From Sutcliffiella cohnii (GTDB taxonomy: Bacteria; Bacillota; Bacilli; Bacillales; Bacillaceae_I), in contig NZ_CP018866.1 in the NCBI RefSeq assembly GCF_002250055.1, positions 2,782,501 to 2,846,500 of the forward strand: a stretch of 64,000 nt of DNA, given 5' to 3'. Positions within the stretch are counted from its first letter, which is position 1; each line of letters starts with the position of its first letter. Made by a program: the position numbers and the translations under genes. Under the pieces are notes generated by a model that saw only the letters and a program-made list of their open reading frames with translations, was not told the origin of the DNA and did not search any database. Positions 29,072-38,881 of the stretch are shown in pieces.

Positions 29072-29101
29072 TAGTATGGATTGTTGGTCACATTACCATG
29101 C
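29072..29101 (-). promoter_or_regulatory. SigG-type promoter of the spoVA operon
   Basis: On the minus strand GCATG (29101-29097), 18 nt, then CATACTA (29078-29072). This fits the SigG pattern (gHATR, 17-18 nt, CATNHTA). spoVA is SigG-dependent in B. subtilis. Confidence 0.75.
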
Positions 29102-29142
29102 AAAGGAAACTCTTCCACCAAAAATTAACAAACCTAAAAGCG

Positions 29143-29283
29143 GAGGGCGTTCGATCAGCGGCGTACAAACTGGAGCAGTCCGGTAGGAGATATAGGAAAC
29201 ACGGCGAACGACAGAGAGGCGATGTTGACTTATCGTACAGACGGACTGGGAAGTTTGTTAGCCGCTAACGCCCGGAGCTAGAC
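29143..29283 (+). repeat. Modular repeat, family 2, core type B, copy 2
   Basis: Starts GCGGAGGGCGTTCGATCAGC and ends AACGCCCGGAGCTAGAC. The core has GTACAAACTGGA, GATGTTGACTTATCGTACAG and AAGTTTG, as in the unit at 22333. A decayed relative follows to about 29432 (GTGCAGGTGGCTCGTTCAGG, then a third partial start box at 29401). Confidence 0.82.
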
Positions 29284-29448
29284 AAGAAAAGTGCAGGTGG
29301 CTCGTTCAGGTCCATCAAACTGGAGCTTTTCCACAGGAAATAAAGGAATCACAGCGAACTTAGTTAAGCTGATGATACTTTTCGTACAAGAGAAAAAGTG
29401 AAGTGCAGAAGGGGCTCGCTTAGGTCCACCTTTAAAAATACAAAAAAA

Positions 29449-29477
29449 GATCGTATGGATTACTCATCCATACGATC
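29449..29477 (-). terminator. Terminator of the spoIIA operon
   Basis: GATCGTATGGAT (29449-29460) pairs perfectly with ATCCATACGATC (29466-29477), followed on the minus strand by seven T. The sigF stop codon lies at the hairpin tip. Confidence 0.92.
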
Positions 29478-30218
29478 CTTCATTTGAGATAATATTTTCT
29501 TTTCCAGCCTAGAAACTTGAACTTGTGATATCCCTAAACGTTGAGCGACTTCCGTTTGCGTTTGATCTTTATAATACCGTAAATATACAATTAGTTTTTC
29601 TCGTTCGTCTAAGTCTTCAATTGCTTCCCGTAATGCAATTTTATCAAACCAACGATGTTCATTATTATCAGCAATTTGATCAAGCAATGTAATAGGATCA
29701 CCATCATTTTCATATACTGTTTCATGAATAGATGTTGGGGCGCGAGCTGCTTCTTGAGCCAGAATGACTTCTTCTGGAGTAATCTCAAGGTGTTCCGATA
29801 TTTCATTAACGGTTGGAGCTCGGCCTAAATTTTTGGAAAGTTCGTCTTTTGCTTTTCTAATTTTATTTGCTACTTCTTTTAGTGAGCGACTAACCTTTAC
29901 ACTTCCATCATCTCGAATAAAACGCTGAATTTCACCAATAATCATTGGAACAGCATACGTTGAAAACTTAACATCATAGGATAAATCGAATTTATCAACA
30001 GATTTCAACAACCCGATACATCCAATTTGGAATAAATCATCCGGCTCATAGCCTCGGTTTAAAAATCGTTGAACGACAGACCAAACAAGTCTCATATTTT
30101 TAGAGACAATTAAATCTCTAGCATCTTGATCACCAGTTTGACTCTTCTTAATTAAATCTTTTACTTCATGATCGGTTAAATACGGTTGCGCTTTCTCTTT
30201 CTTGACCTCCACATCCAT
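29460..30218 (-). CDS. sigF: Forespore sigma factor SigF
   Basis: First forespore-specific sigma factor, held inactive by SpoIIAB. The 252 residues include region 2 (LFQIGCIGLLKSVDKFDLSY, YAVPMIIGEIQRFIRDDGSV) and region 4 (QTEVAQRLGISQVQVSRLEK). The ATG at 30218 (MDVEVKK) matches B. subtilis and lies 9 nt after AAGGAG; the ATG at 30224 is too close. Confidence 0.95.
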   Translation of the reverse strand: MDVEVKKEKAQPYLTDHEVKDLIKKSQTGDQDARDLIVSKNMRLVWSVVQRFLNRGYEPDDLFQIGCIGLLKSVDKFDLSYDVKFSTYAVPMIIGEIQRFIRDDGSVKVSRSLKEVANKIRKAKDELSKNLGRAPTVNEISEHLEITPEEVILAQEAARAPTSIHETVYENDGDPITLLDQIADNNEHRWFDKIALREAIEDLDEREKLIVYLRYYKDQTQTEVAQRLGISQVQVSRLEKKILSQMKDRMDE

Positions 30219-30231
30219 AAGCATGAACTCC

Positions 30232-30672
30232 TTAATTGCAAAGTGCTTTGCTCTTTGTTAAATATTTTGTCATTTGGATTGTGGTGCCTGTTTCTCTAGT
30301 TGAGTGTACTTCTACTAAATCCATAAAGTTTTCCATTATCGTAAATCCCATACCTGAACGTTCTAATTCTGGTTTTGTCGTAAACAACGGCTGCCTAGCT
30401 TCCTCGATATCCTGAATACCAATTCCAGTATCTTTAATTGTAATATGTACAGCACCGTCTTCTAATTGAACGGAAATATACACATGTTCATTCGGATTAC
30501 TGTTGTATCCGTGAATAATAGCATTCGTTACTGCCTCGGAAACTACTGTTTTAATTTCTGTTAATTCATCCATTGTAGGATCAAGTTGCATAATAAATGC
30601 TGCGACTGTGACCCTTGCAAATGATTCGTTTTGACTCACTGCTGAAAATTGAAGGTGCATTTCATTTTTCAT
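30232..30672 (-). CDS. spoIIAB: Anti-sigma F factor SpoIIAB
   Basis: GHKL-fold serine kinase that binds SigF and phosphorylates SpoIIAA. The 146 residues show the N box [14 protein letters not shown], the ATP site [12 protein letters not shown] and the [15 protein letters not shown] lid region. Its ATG shares one base with the spoIIAA stop (TAATG). Confidence 0.95.
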   Translation of the reverse strand: MKNEMHLQFSAVSQNESFARVTVAAFIMQLDPTMDELTEIKTVVSEAVTNAIIHGYNSNPNEHVYISVQLEDGAVHITIKDTGIGIQDIEEARQPLFTTKPELERSGMGFTIMENFMDLVEVHSTRETGTTIQMTKYLTKSKALCN

Positions 30673-31022
30673 TACGCCACCCCCAATTTCTGAAGTGCAT
30701 TTAGTTCACTTTCTTCCAAACGAATAATTTTAAACAATCCACTCATTTCAAATAAACGTTTTACAGCAGGAGAAATAGAACATACAACCATTTCTCCACC
30801 TATGCTTTTAATTTGTTTATATCTACCTAAAATTACCCCTAGTCCTGAACTGTCCATAAAAGCTAACTGTTCTAAATTTAATACAATGTCCGTAATCGAA
30901 TGGTTTTCAATAACCTCGGTCGCTCTTTCCCGTAGCTCCTCTGCTGTATGATGATCCAATTCACCAGCTAAACGAATACATAAAACATTTTGTTTCACTT
31001 CTAAATCAATGGAAAGACTCAC
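30672..31022 (-). CDS. spoIIAA: Anti-anti-sigma factor SpoIIAA
   Basis: STAS-domain protein whose dephosphorylated form releases SigF from SpoIIAB. The phosphorylated serine is in [15 protein letters not shown]. It has 116 residues with a GTG start 8 nt after AGGAGG. Confidence 0.95.
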   Translation of the reverse strand: MSLSIDLEVKQNVLCIRLAGELDHHTAEELRERATEVIENHSITDIVLNLEQLAFMDSSGLGVILGRYKQIKSIGGEMVVCSISPAVKRLFEMSGLFKIIRLEESELNALQKLGVA

Positions 31023-31133
31023 TGCACGTTCCTCCTTGTAGTTCTAGTCAGTGAGTCATTTCTATTTTTATTTAGTGAAATCCTGCCTCGATGACAAAAC
31101 TAGTGTCATTTCGCTAAAAGAAATGGTTCTTCG

Positions 31134-32300
31134 TCAATCATTCACTTTCGTAAACTGCCCCATTGTTCTTTTAAATAATTTCCACCATGATGCCGCTGGG
31201 CTATCTTCCCCAGCTACTAACTCACTCTCAGAGACAATTTCATCTCCTTTTTTCAATGTAATAGTACCAACTGGGTCACCTTTTTTAACAGGTGCTTGAA
31301 TTTTTTCATTTATTTTTATTTCTTGAATGACATCATCTACAGTTTCGGATTTTTTTGTTAACATAGAAATTGGCTCAGAAGTTACCGCGTCAATCTCTTT
31401 TTTACTACCTTTACTAACTTTCACTTTTGCTACAGCTTCGTTTCTATCAAACATTGGATGAGTTTTATACTGCGTAAATGCAAAATCTAACATTTTGGAT
31501 ATTTGTGCATTGCGATCTTTCGGTGTTGGTGCTCCAAAAACTACGGCTATTACACGCATATCATCCTTTTTCGCAGTAGCTGTTAAACAATATTTAGCTT
31601 CTTGTGTAAATCCAGTTTTAAGCCCATCGACACCTGGATAAAATTTAACAAGACGATTCGTATTAACTAGCCAAAATTTCTTGTCCGTATTTTCTCTTAA
31701 ATAGTCTTCGTATTTTCCAGTATATTTTGTAATATCTTCATACTTTAATAATTCTTTCGCTATAATAGCCATATCGTATGCAGTACTATAATGTTCCTTC
31801 GCAGGTAGGCCCGTTGGATTTTGAAACTTCGTATCTTTTAATCCAAGCTCTTTAACTTTGTCATTCATAAGTTGAACGAATGCTTCTTCGGAACCGGCAA
31901 TTCTTTCGGCCATGGCAACAGACGCATCGTTTCCAGATGCAATAGCAATTCCTCTTACCATTTCATCTGTTGTCATTTCTTCACCTGGCTCTAAAAAGAT
32001 TTGTGAGCCCCCCATTGAAGCTGCATGCTCACTTGTTCGAATTTTTTCATCCCAAGTCAATTCTCCTTTATCGATTGCCTCCATAATGAGGAGCATTGTC
32101 ATAATCTTCGTCATGCTTGCTGGAGGAAGCTTTTCATTCCCATTTTTCTCAAAAAGAACTTGCCCTGTATCCCGTTCAATTAACATGGCAGATTTTGCGG
32201 TATCTACTAATTGAACACCAGATTCTTCCGCAGAAACGATTGTTCCGAACGCGGAAAATGTAAAAATGATTGATACAATTGCTACAAAAAACTTTTTCAC
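31134..32300 (-). CDS. dacF: D-alanyl-D-alanine carboxypeptidase DacF
   Basis: Sporulation-specific penicillin-binding protein that trims cortex peptidoglycan. Signal peptide about 1-24, ending VSAEE; catalytic Ser62-x-x-Lys65 (SMTK), ASGNDASVA and GLKTGFTQEA; then the C-terminal beta domain. The GTG at 32300 (VKKFFVAIVS), 8 nt after GGAGG, gives a proper signal peptide; the longer frame from 32363 does not. First gene of the spoIIA operon. Confidence 0.94.
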   Translation of the reverse strand: MKKFFVAIVSIIFTFSAFGTIVSAEESGVQLVDTAKSAMLIERDTGQVLFEKNGNEKLPPASMTKIMTMLLIMEAIDKGELTWDEKIRTSEHAASMGGSQIFLEPGEEMTTDEMVRGIAIASGNDASVAMAERIAGSEEAFVQLMNDKVKELGLKDTKFQNPTGLPAKEHYSTAYDMAIIAKELLKYEDITKYTGKYEDYLRENTDKKFWLVNTNRLVKFYPGVDGLKTGFTQEAKYCLTATAKKDDMRVIAVVFGAPTPKDRNAQISKMLDFAFTQYKTHPMFDRNEAVAKVKVSKGSKKEIDAVTSEPISMLTKKSETVDDVIQEIKINEKIQAPVKKGDPVGTITLKKGDEIVSESELVAGEDSPAASWWKLFKRTMGQFTKVND

Positions 32301-32504
32301 CTTAAAAACCTCCAATCTATGTCCATAATTGTTATATTTTCCAAAAATATAAGTTTTAAACAAAGGTTTTGAGAAAATAAACTTTTTTGAAGGAAAAGTA
32401 CATTTTTGATAAATGTGGGGGTTGTGTATGATTTCCTATAGATTTGTAGACTTATTAGTGGGGAATAGAGACAAAAGTGTACTAGTTTACGTTTTCAACC
32501 TTAA

Positions 32505-32533
32505 TAAAAACACGCCACAATAGTGACGTGTTT
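32505..32533 (-). terminator. Terminator of pdp
   Basis: AAACACGCCAC (32508-32518) pairs with GTGACGTGTTT (32523-32533), one mismatch, followed by T-rich sequence on the minus strand. The rest of 32301-32504 holds the spoIIA promoter region, in which I could not place a convincing SigH site. Confidence 0.78.
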
Positions 32534-32544
32534 GATCGAGTCAG

Positions 32545-33846
32545 TTATTCTACTTTATCGTATACTAATGGCGGTACAGTAACGTCTCCGCTAACTATTT
32601 TCATGCTTTCGTAAATCTTTTCTTTCACTTCTTCAATATTTTCATGATTGCTATGAATAGTTGCTAACGATTCACCTATTTTCACTTGATCACCAATTTT
32701 TTTGCGCAATACAATTCCAACTGCTAAGTCTATTTCAGAATCTTTCGTTGCACGACCTGCACCTAACAGCATTGCTGCCGTACCGATAGAGTCCGCTACA
32801 ATTTCAGAAACGACGCCATCTTCTTTCGCTTCTAATTCCATTATATATTTTGCTTGTGGAAGATTTTCAGGATTGTCAACAACAGAAGCATCGCCACCTT
32901 GAGCACTTAAGAATGTTTTTAAAGTCTCAAGTGCTGCTCCTGAACGAATTACTTCTTCCAACTTAGTACGTGCCTCTTCTATGCTTGAAGCTTTTTCAGC
33001 TAAGTAAACCATGTAACTACCTAATGTTAAACATAGCTCTTCTAAGTCTTTCGGTCCTTCTCCACGAAGCGTGTCAATTGCTTCTTTAACTTCTAAAGCA
33101 TTGCCTATTGCATACCCTAGAGGCTGACTCATATCTGAAATAACAGCCATTGTACGACGACCAACGTTATTACCGATATCTACCATTGCACGAGCTAGTT
33201 TCTTCGACTCTTCTAGGTCTTTCATAAAAGCACCAGCACCAGTTTTAACGTCTAAAACGATAGCATCTGCACCAGCTGCGATTTTTTTACTCATAATAGA
33301 ACTAGCGATGAGCGGTATGCTATTTACAGTAGCTGTAACATCCCGTAATGCATACAGCTTTTTATCTGCAGGTGTTAAATTACCACTTTGTCCGATAACT
33401 GCTACTTTATTTTTATTTACTAATTCGATAAATTGATTATTGTCTATTTCAACGTGGAAACCTGCTACGGACTCCAATTTATCAATTGTACCACCTGTAT
33501 GTCCTAAACCACGACCAGACATCTTTGCAACTGGAACACCTACAGCAGCTACTAAAGGTGCTAACACAAGTGTTGTTGTATCACCTACACCACCTGTACT
33601 ATGCTTATCTACTTTGATTCCTTCAATTGCGGAAAGGTCAATCGTATCACCAGATTGAACCATAGCCATCGTTAAATCTGCACGCTCTTGGTCTGTCATA
33701 CCTTGAAAAAACACAGCCATTGAAAACGAGCTCATTTGATAATCTGGGATAGAACCGTCTGTAAAACCTTTAACAATAAAGTTGATTTCATCAGATGTTA
33801 ATGTTTTTCCGTCTCTTTTTTTCTCGATTAAGTCTACCATTCTCAT
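32545..33846 (-). CDS. pdp: Pyrimidine-nucleoside phosphorylase
   Basis: Phosphorolysis of uridine, thymidine and deoxyuridine to base and (deoxy)ribose-1-phosphate. The 433 residues include [13 protein letters not shown] (phosphate loop), [18 protein letters not shown], and [20 protein letters not shown]. It lies after drm-pupG, so three nucleoside-salvage genes are linked here. Confidence 0.95.
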   Translation of the reverse strand: MRMVDLIEKKRDGKTLTSDEINFIVKGFTDGSIPDYQMSSFSMAVFFQGMTDQERADLTMAMVQSGDTIDLSAIEGIKVDKHSTGGVGDTTTLVLAPLVAAVGVPVAKMSGRGLGHTGGTIDKLESVAGFHVEIDNNQFIELVNKNKVAVIGQSGNLTPADKKLYALRDVTATVNSIPLIASSIMSKKIAAGADAIVLDVKTGAGAFMKDLEESKKLARAMVDIGNNVGRRTMAVISDMSQPLGYAIGNALEVKEAIDTLRGEGPKDLEELCLTLGSYMVYLAEKASSIEEARTKLEEVIRSGAALETLKTFLSAQGGDASVVDNPENLPQAKYIMELEAKEDGVVSEIVADSIGTAAMLLGAGRATKDSEIDLAVGIVLRKKIGDQVKIGESLATIHSNHENIEEVKEKIYESMKIVSGDVTVPPLVYDKVE

Positions 33847-33934
33847 GTTAGAGCACCTCTTCTTTATCTCTTTATAATGGTTGGCTGAACTTTAAAGTTT
33901 TTCAGCCCGTCATAGTGTGTACTTGTCTTGCTAG

Positions 33935-34750
33935 TTACATCTCTTGAATAATGGACTTTACAAATGATAAGAAATTCTCACGGACTTTTTCTGTCGTTTC
34001 CATCACTTCATCATGTGTTAAAGGTTGATCTAAAATTCCAGCTGCCATATTGGAAATACAAGAAATACCTAATACTTTTAATCCACTATGTCTAGCGACA
34101 ATTACTTCTGGTACAGTTGACATACCGACCGCATCCGCTCCTAACGTACGAAGCATACGTACTTCTGCAGGTGTCTCATAAGTTGGCCCTGTATTACCAG
34201 CGTATACTCCTTCTTGAAGTGGAATGTTTAGCTTACTAGCAACCCCTTTTGCAACGGATCGTAACTCTTTACAATATGCAGTAGACATATCTGGAAAACG
34301 ATCGCCAAAATTACTATCATTCGGTCCGATTAATGGATTTGTCCCCATCATATTTAAATGATCTGTAATAAGCATTAAATCACCAGCGTTAAATGATTCA
34401 TTCACTCCACCTGCAGCGTTCGTTACAATTAATTGTTCCACACCTAACAATTTCATCACGCGTACTGGGAATGTTACTTTTTCCATCGAATATCCTTCAT
34501 AAAAGTGAAAACGCCCTTGCATAGCTATAACCGTTTTCCCTTCTAATTCTCCGATCACAAGTTGTCCAGCATGTCCCTCAACAGTTGAAACAGGAAAATC
34601 TGGAATTTCACTGTAAGGGATCGTCGTTGCATTATTAATTTCTTCTGCTAAAACTCCTAGACCAGAACCTAAAATTAGACCGATTTTCGGATTAACTCCG
34701 ATTTTTGATTTAATATAATTTGCTGAGTTTTGTATTTTCTCCATTGTCAT
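33935..34750 (-). CDS. pupG: Purine-nucleoside phosphorylase PupG
   Basis: Trimeric-type phosphorylase for guanosine and inosine. The 271 residues show LGSGLGVLAEEI, MQGRFHFYEGYSMEKVTFPV, TNAAGGVNESFNAGDLMLI, and the base-binding region TYETPAEVRMLRTLGADAVG. It follows drm by 12 nt in the same operon. Confidence 0.95.
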   Translation of the reverse strand: MTMEKIQNSANYIKSKIGVNPKIGLILGSGLGVLAEEINNATTIPYSEIPDFPVSTVEGHAGQLVIGELEGKTVIAMQGRFHFYEGYSMEKVTFPVRVMKLLGVEQLIVTNAAGGVNESFNAGDLMLITDHLNMMGTNPLIGPNDSNFGDRFPDMSTAYCKELRSVAKGVASKLNIPLQEGVYAGNTGPTYETPAEVRMLRTLGADAVGMSTVPEVIVARHSGLKVLGISCISNMAAGILDQPLTHDEVMETTEKVRENFLSFVKSIIQEM

Positions 34751-34762
34751 TTGAATTTCCCC

Positions 34763-35950
34763 CTATTTCAATTGTTGTAAAAAACTTTTACCGAATTTTG
34801 GTGCTTTTACATTAAAGTTATCCGCAACAGTTGCTCCAACGTCTGCAAATGTTTTGCGTATTTCTAACTCTTTGCCACCATCTGTCATGGATGGTGAATA
34901 AACTAGTAAAGGCACATATTCTCTCGTATGATCTGTTCCTGGAAACGTTGGGTCATTTCCATGGTCAGCTGTAATGATTAATAAATCATCTTCATTAAGT
35001 TTATTCAATACTTCTGGTAGACGGGCATCAAATTCTTCTAACGCTTTTCCATAACCTTCTGGATCTCTACGATGTCCATACACTGCATCAAAATCTACAA
35101 GATTTAAGAAACTTAACCCTGTAAAGTTCATCCCGGATGTTTGAACTAATTTATCCATTCCGTCCATGTTAGATACTGTTCTCAGTGACTCCGTTATTCC
35201 TTCACCATCATAAATATCTGCAATTTTACCAATTGAAATACAATCAAAACCGCTATCTTTCAATTCATTCATAACGGTACGATCAAATGGCTTTAATGCA
35301 TAATCATGACGGTTTGCTGTGCGTTTAAAATCGCCTGGTGTCCCGATAAACGGACGAGCAATAATACGACCTACCATATATTTTTCATCTAGTGTTAATT
35401 CGCGTGCCATTTCACAAATATCATATAGTTCATCTAAAGGCACCACTTCTTCATGAGCAGCAATTTGAAGAACAGAGTCTGCTGATGTATAAACGATTAG
35501 AGCACCTGTCTCCATATGTTCACTACCTAATTCGTCTAAAATCTCTGTTCCAGAAGCAGGTTTATTTCCGATAATTTTACGACCTGATCTTTTTTCTATT
35601 TCATCTAATAATTCTTTCGGAAACCCTTCAGGGAACACACGGAAAGGTGTATCAATGTATAACCCCATAATTTCCCAATGACCAGTCATCGTATCTTTAC
35701 CTACTGACGCTTCTTCCATTTTTGTATAAAAAGCTAAAGGTTTTTCTGCTTTTTCAATTCCTTTTAGCTCACGAATATTGCTTAGCCCTAATTTCGCCAT
35801 ATTAGGCATATGTAAACCGTTTAAATGTTCCGTAATAGAACCTAACGTATCGGATCCTGTATCACCAAACTTTTCCGCGTCCGGTGCTTCTCCAATCCCT
35901 ACAGAATCCATTACTACTAAAAATACACGTTTATATGTATAAGAACTCAT
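34763..35950 (-). CDS. drm: Phosphopentomutase
   Basis: Converts (deoxy)ribose-1-phosphate to the 5-phosphate (DeoB type, alkaline-phosphatase fold, two manganese ions). The 395 residues show [19 protein letters not shown], the nucleophile Thr in [11 protein letters not shown], and the metal motif [26 protein letters not shown] precedes the ATG. Confidence 0.95.
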   Translation of the reverse strand: MSSYTYKRVFLVVMDSVGIGEAPDAEKFGDTGSDTLGSITEHLNGLHMPNMAKLGLSNIRELKGIEKAEKPLAFYTKMEEASVGKDTMTGHWEIMGLYIDTPFRVFPEGFPKELLDEIEKRSGRKIIGNKPASGTEILDELGSEHMETGALIVYTSADSVLQIAAHEEVVPLDELYDICEMARELTLDEKYMVGRIIARPFIGTPGDFKRTANRHDYALKPFDRTVMNELKDSGFDCISIGKIADIYDGEGITESLRTVSNMDGMDKLVQTSGMNFTGLSFLNLVDFDAVYGHRRDPEGYGKALEEFDARLPEVLNKLNEDDLLIITADHGNDPTFPGTDHTREYVPLLVYSPSMTDGGKELEIRKTFADVGATVADNFNVKAPKFGKSFLQQLK

Positions 35951-36061
35951 ATAAAAACCTCCTAGTTATAAAAAAGCCGTTGTATAAGTGTTTAGTACTA
36001 ATATGTATTGTATTTTTCCCTCTTTCATTCACATTAACCAACATTATAACGGACTGAAAAA

Positions 36062-36075
36062 GTCAGAAGTCTGAC
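36062..36075. promoter_or_regulatory. Perfect operator-like palindrome before drm
   Basis: GTCAGAAGTCTGAC: arms GTCAGA and TCTGAC with a 2-nt centre. It lies about 110 bases before the drm start, beside the cre-like site, and has no T run, so it looks like an operator. The binding protein is unknown. Confidence 0.45.
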
Positions 36076-36094
36076 CTCTGATAGTAACAAGTAT

Positions 36095-36110
36095 AAACAA
36101 GCGCTTTCAT
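36095..36110 (-). promoter_or_regulatory. CcpA cre-like site before drm-pupG
   Basis: On the minus strand ATGAAAGCGCTTGTTT, close to the cre pattern WTGNAARCGNWWNCAW with two mismatches near the 3' end. Catabolite repression of drm-pupG is known in B. subtilis, which supports the call. Confidence 0.55.
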
Positions 36111-36237
36111 ATATGCAATGAATTTTTTGTGAAATAATAGTGTCCTAGTGTTATTTTTTTCTGACCCTTAAACAATAGATTCTATAAAAAAATTAGGCCG
36201 TTCCTCTCAGCATGATGTACTCAGATTCAACAACATA

Positions 36238-36270
36238 AAAAGAAGCTACTCTTCTTGAGTGGCTTCTTTA
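36238..36270 (-). terminator. Terminator overlapping the xerD stop codon
   Basis: AAGAAGCTACTC pairs with GAGTGGCTTCTT, one mismatch, and is followed by a T tract on the minus strand. The xerD stop codon (36268-36270) is at the stem base. Confidence 0.7.
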
Positions 36271-37158
36271 CGCTCGTGGATGAAACATGCTATACACATC
36301 TTTCAATCTTGTTTTTGTAACATGTGTATAGATCTGAGTTGTTGAAATATCTGCATGTCCTAGCATCTCTTGAACAGCTCTTAAATCGGCACCATTTTCA
36401 AGTAAATGAGTTGCAAATGAGTGTCGTAACGTATGTGGTGTTAAATCTTTTTGAATCCCTGCTTCTTTTGCTAATCTTTTTAAAATCTTCCAAAACCCTT
36501 GTCGAGACAAGCCTTTTCCATGATTATTTAAAAACAGTGCATCCGTCTCTACCTTTTTAAGTAATGATGGTCTACTAGCTTCTATATAATGTTGGACTGC
36601 TTTGGAAGCAATATTACCTATAGGGATAATTCTCTCTTTATTTCCTTTTCCAATACATCGAATAAAGCCCATCGTCAAGTGGGCATCCGAAGTCTTTAAG
36701 GAGATTAATTCTGATACACGCATACCTGTTGCATATAATAACTCTAACATCGCCTTATCTCTAACTTCAAATGGAGTTTTTCCTTTCGGTACTTCAAGTA
36801 ACGCTTGTACTTCTTCGACTGATAGTACTTTTGGTAACGGCTTGTCTGGTTGTGGTGATTCGATATGTACAGTCGGATCTTGCTCTGTTACTTTTTCACG
36901 GAGTAAAAACTGATGAAAAGAGCGAATCGATGCAATATGCCTTGCAATTGTTTTAGATGATTTTCCTTTTTCGTGTAGAAAGTTTAAAAACTGAAGAATA
37001 TTACCTCTCGTTACGACATTCAAATTGTCAATATTTTCTACTTTTTGAAGATATAAAAGATAGCTTTTTAAATCTCGTTCATAAGAAATAATTGTATTGT
37101 CCGCTAACCCTTTTTCTACTAATAAAAAATGTAAAAAGTCTTGTAAGTGATCTTGCAT
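36268..37158 (-). CDS. xerD: Site-specific tyrosine recombinase XerD
   Basis: Resolves chromosome dimers at dif, with XerC (called RipX in B. subtilis). The N-terminal SAM-like core-binding domain is followed by the catalytic domain with Arg in [15 protein letters not shown], Lys in [25 protein letters not shown] and the tyrosine in TTQIYTHV. The 296 residues are complete. The ribosome site GGGGAG lies in the end of yqzK. Confidence 0.95.
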   Translation of the reverse strand: MQDHLQDFLHFLLVEKGLADNTIISYERDLKSYLLYLQKVENIDNLNVVTRGNILQFLNFLHEKGKSSKTIARHIASIRSFHQFLLREKVTEQDPTVHIESPQPDKPLPKVLSVEEVQALLEVPKGKTPFEVRDKAMLELLYATGMRVSELISLKTSDAHLTMGFIRCIGKGNKERIIPIGNIASKAVQHYIEASRPSLLKKVETDALFLNNHGKGLSRQGFWKILKRLAKEAGIQKDLTPHTLRHSFATHLLENGADLRAVQEMLGHADISTTQIYTHVTKTRLKDVYSMFHPRA

Positions 37159-37162
37159 ATCT

Positions 37163-37390
37163 CTACTCCCCGAAGTGATAAAAGAATACTAGTCGCTGAA
37201 GCCAGCTATCGTTTTTCTCCTCCACCATTTTTGCTACTTTAACCGCTGCCCCTTCTGGTTCATCATAACGGTGGTAGTTTTCATACTCTTGATTTAACCA
37301 TACGATTCCATAATAGAAAAGTACAGTGCAGCCAGTAAATAAAATAAATACTTTTAATGTATGATAAGTAGTCTCAAACATTCTCTTCAT
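37163..37390 (-). CDS. yqzK: YqzK family protein (DUF4227)
   Basis: A 75-residue protein with one N-terminal membrane helix ([20 protein letters not shown]) and a short charged outer or inner tail. A gene of this kind lies between fur and xerD in B. subtilis. Function unknown. Confidence 0.8.
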   Translation of the reverse strand: MKRMFETTYHTLKVFILFTGCTVLFYYGIVWLNQEYENYHRYDEPEGAAVKVAKMVEEKNDSWLQRLVFFYHFGE

Positions 37391-37480
37391 ATTTTATACC
37401 CTCCAATTGGACATACTTCCTAATAGAAAGGTATGACAAATTATGAAGGAAATATACATAAAAATGAAAGGAAAAATAAA

Positions 37481-37515
37481 AACGCACAATATCTCATAAG
37501 AAATGATGTGCATTT
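37481..37515 (-). terminator. Hairpin after fur
   Basis: ACGCACAATAT pairs imperfectly with a GATGTGC-containing arm near 37505-37512 and ends T-rich on the minus strand just past the fur stop. Confidence 0.5.
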
Positions 37516-37522
37516 TAACTGC

Positions 37523-37981
37523 TTAAGCATTATCTTCATTTTCTTCTTCTTGACATCGATGGCATATTCCGTGGAATGTTAAACGATGATCTTTAATCTT
37601 AAACTTCCAATCTCTTTCTACAATTGATTCTACATCTTCTAATAAATCATCTTGTATTTCATCTACGGAACCACACTCCATACATACTAAATGGTGATGG
37701 AAATGCTTTGCTCCTTCTTGACGTAAGTCGTATCTGGAAACACCGTCTCCGAAGTTTATTTTGTCAACAATTTTAAGTTCAGTTAATAATTCTAACGTAC
37801 GATAAACGGTAGCTAGTCCGATTTCAGGTGATTTTTCTTTTACGAGGAGGTATACATCTTCTGCACTTAAATGATCCTCTTCATGCTCTAATAAAACACG
37901 TACGGTTGCTTCCCGCTGAGGAGTCAATTTGTAGCTAGCAGAATGTAATTGTTTTTTTATCCGTTCAATTCTGTTTTCCAT
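37523..37981 (-). CDS. fur: Ferric uptake regulator Fur
   Basis: Iron-dependent repressor of iron uptake genes. The 152 residues comprise a winged-helix domain (SAEDVYLLVKEKSPEIGLAT, VYRTLELL) and a dimerisation domain with HFHHHLVCMECGSVDEIQ and a C-terminal pair, CHRCQEE. These Cys residues bind structural zinc. Between yqzK and spoIIM, as in B. subtilis. Two PerR-like boxes and a SigA-type promoter lie upstream. Confidence 0.94.
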   Translation of the reverse strand: MENRIERIKKQLHSASYKLTPQREATVRVLLEHEEDHLSAEDVYLLVKEKSPEIGLATVYRTLELLTELKIVDKINFGDGVSRYDLRQEGAKHFHHHLVCMECGSVDEIQDDLLEDVESIVERDWKFKIKDHRLTFHGICHRCQEEENEDNA

Positions 37982-38012
37982 TAAGGTTTCCCTCCTACAA
38001 GGTTTCCACTAT

Positions 38013-38041
38013 ATTTTACCGAAGGATTGAGAAACTGTAAA
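38013..38041 (-). promoter_or_regulatory. SigA-type promoter of fur
   Basis: On the minus strand TTTACA (38041-38036), 17 nt, TAAAAT (38018-38013), placed about 35 nt before the fur start codon. Confidence 0.65.
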
Positions 38042-38046
38042 GAAAA

Positions 38047-38061
38047 ATATAATCATTACAA
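38047..38061 (-). promoter_or_regulatory. PerR box-like site 1 before fur
   Basis: ATATAATCATTACAA matches the PerR pattern TTATAATNATTATAA at 13 of 15 positions. It abuts the -35 of the fur promoter. Confidence 0.55.
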
Positions 38062-38069
38062 AGAACCAT

Positions 38070-38084
38070 TTATAATCATTATTA
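38070..38084 (-). promoter_or_regulatory. PerR box-like site 2 before fur
   Basis: TTATAATCATTATTA matches the PerR pattern at 14 of 15 positions. Its centre is 23 bp from that of site 1, about two helical turns. fur belongs to the PerR regulon in B. subtilis. Confidence 0.68.
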
Positions 38085-38095
38085 TCTAATACTAT

Positions 38096-38734
38096 TTACA
38101 ATATATTAATAACCGCTTTCATCATCATTGGTGATAAAAATGCTTCTACAAAGGAAGATACTCCTAAAACAACAAGTAGGATGCCCATTAATATAGAATA
38201 ACGTAAAAATGATTGAAAAAACGGCTCGGTGATTCTCTTTGCAAAAAGTTGACGAATCATCTTCATGGAGAAAGCTACAGCTAATGCAGTAACGATTATA
38301 TAAACAGGAATAGCAATCGTATTTTGCGGAAAAATCGATGCAAAGGATAATAAAAATCCTTTCCAACTAAGTTGATTAACAATAAAACCTACTGTAAAAC
38401 CTACAACTACTCCCTTTAGGAATAATAATATTAAAATGACAGGTAACCCAATAATGGAAATTCCTAAAACCCACATTAACAATACAAAAGTTAATTTTTG
38501 AAAAAAGCTTTGAAAGAAAATATCCTTACTACTTGCTAGTTCCCCATTAGCAACTTGTCCAAAAAAACGTTCTACATATATAAAGAGATCATGTTTTTGA
38601 CTAAAATTCATACTATTAACAACAATTGCCCCAAAAATGACCCCCATTATAAATAATACAACAATAAATAAATACAGTGAGGAATACTCTTTAAAATGTA
38701 AAAGCAGCGTATTAAACCGTGAATGTTTTTTCAT
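38096..38734 (-). CDS. spoIIM: Stage II sporulation protein M
   Basis: Membrane component of the DMP complex (with SpoIID and SpoIIP) that drives engulfment of the forespore. The 212 residues have about five helices; LFLKGVVVGFTVGFIVNQLS and FASIFPQNTIAIPVYIIV are family segments. Next to fur, as in B. subtilis. Confidence 0.93.
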   Translation of the reverse strand: MKKHSRFNTLLLHFKEYSSLYLFIVVLFIMGVIFGAIVVNSMNFSQKHDLFIYVERFFGQVANGELASSKDIFFQSFFQKLTFVLLMWVLGISIIGLPVILILLFLKGVVVGFTVGFIVNQLSWKGFLLSFASIFPQNTIAIPVYIIVTALAVAFSMKMIRQLFAKRITEPFFQSFLRYSILMGILLVVLGVSSFVEAFLSPMMMKAVINIL

Positions 38735-38881
38735 CTCCTAATTCCTCCTAATAATCTGTAACTCTTTTTCACTTACTAGATTGTATGAAAAAAGCTAGAA
38801 AGTATTCCTATTAAAAAAATATTTTCATAGAGTTATGTTATATGTTACAATATGGAAAATTTATAGAAGGATGTGGAAAGA

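Larger units (their letters stand above)
29027..29459. other. Intergenic region between spoVAA and sigF
   Basis: Besides the spoVA promoter, this stretch holds one good and one degraded member of repeat family 2 (29143-29283 and about 29288-29432) and the sigF terminator. No gene was found. Confidence 0.7.
35951..36267. other. drm promoter region and gap to xerD
   Basis: A 317-base gap. It holds a cre-like site (36095-36110), a perfect palindrome (36062-36075) and, at the far end, the xerD terminator. No gene was found. Confidence 0.7.

Noticed and set aside
32301-32504. SigH promoter before the spoIIA operon
   Set aside because: An AGGAAAT -35-like word exists (minus strand near 32435) but no matching GAAT-type -10 was found at the right distance, so it was not listed.
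36602-36913. Plus-strand frames opposite xerD
   Set aside because: xerD is complete with all catalytic residues on the minus strand; these frames lack starts with ribosome sites.
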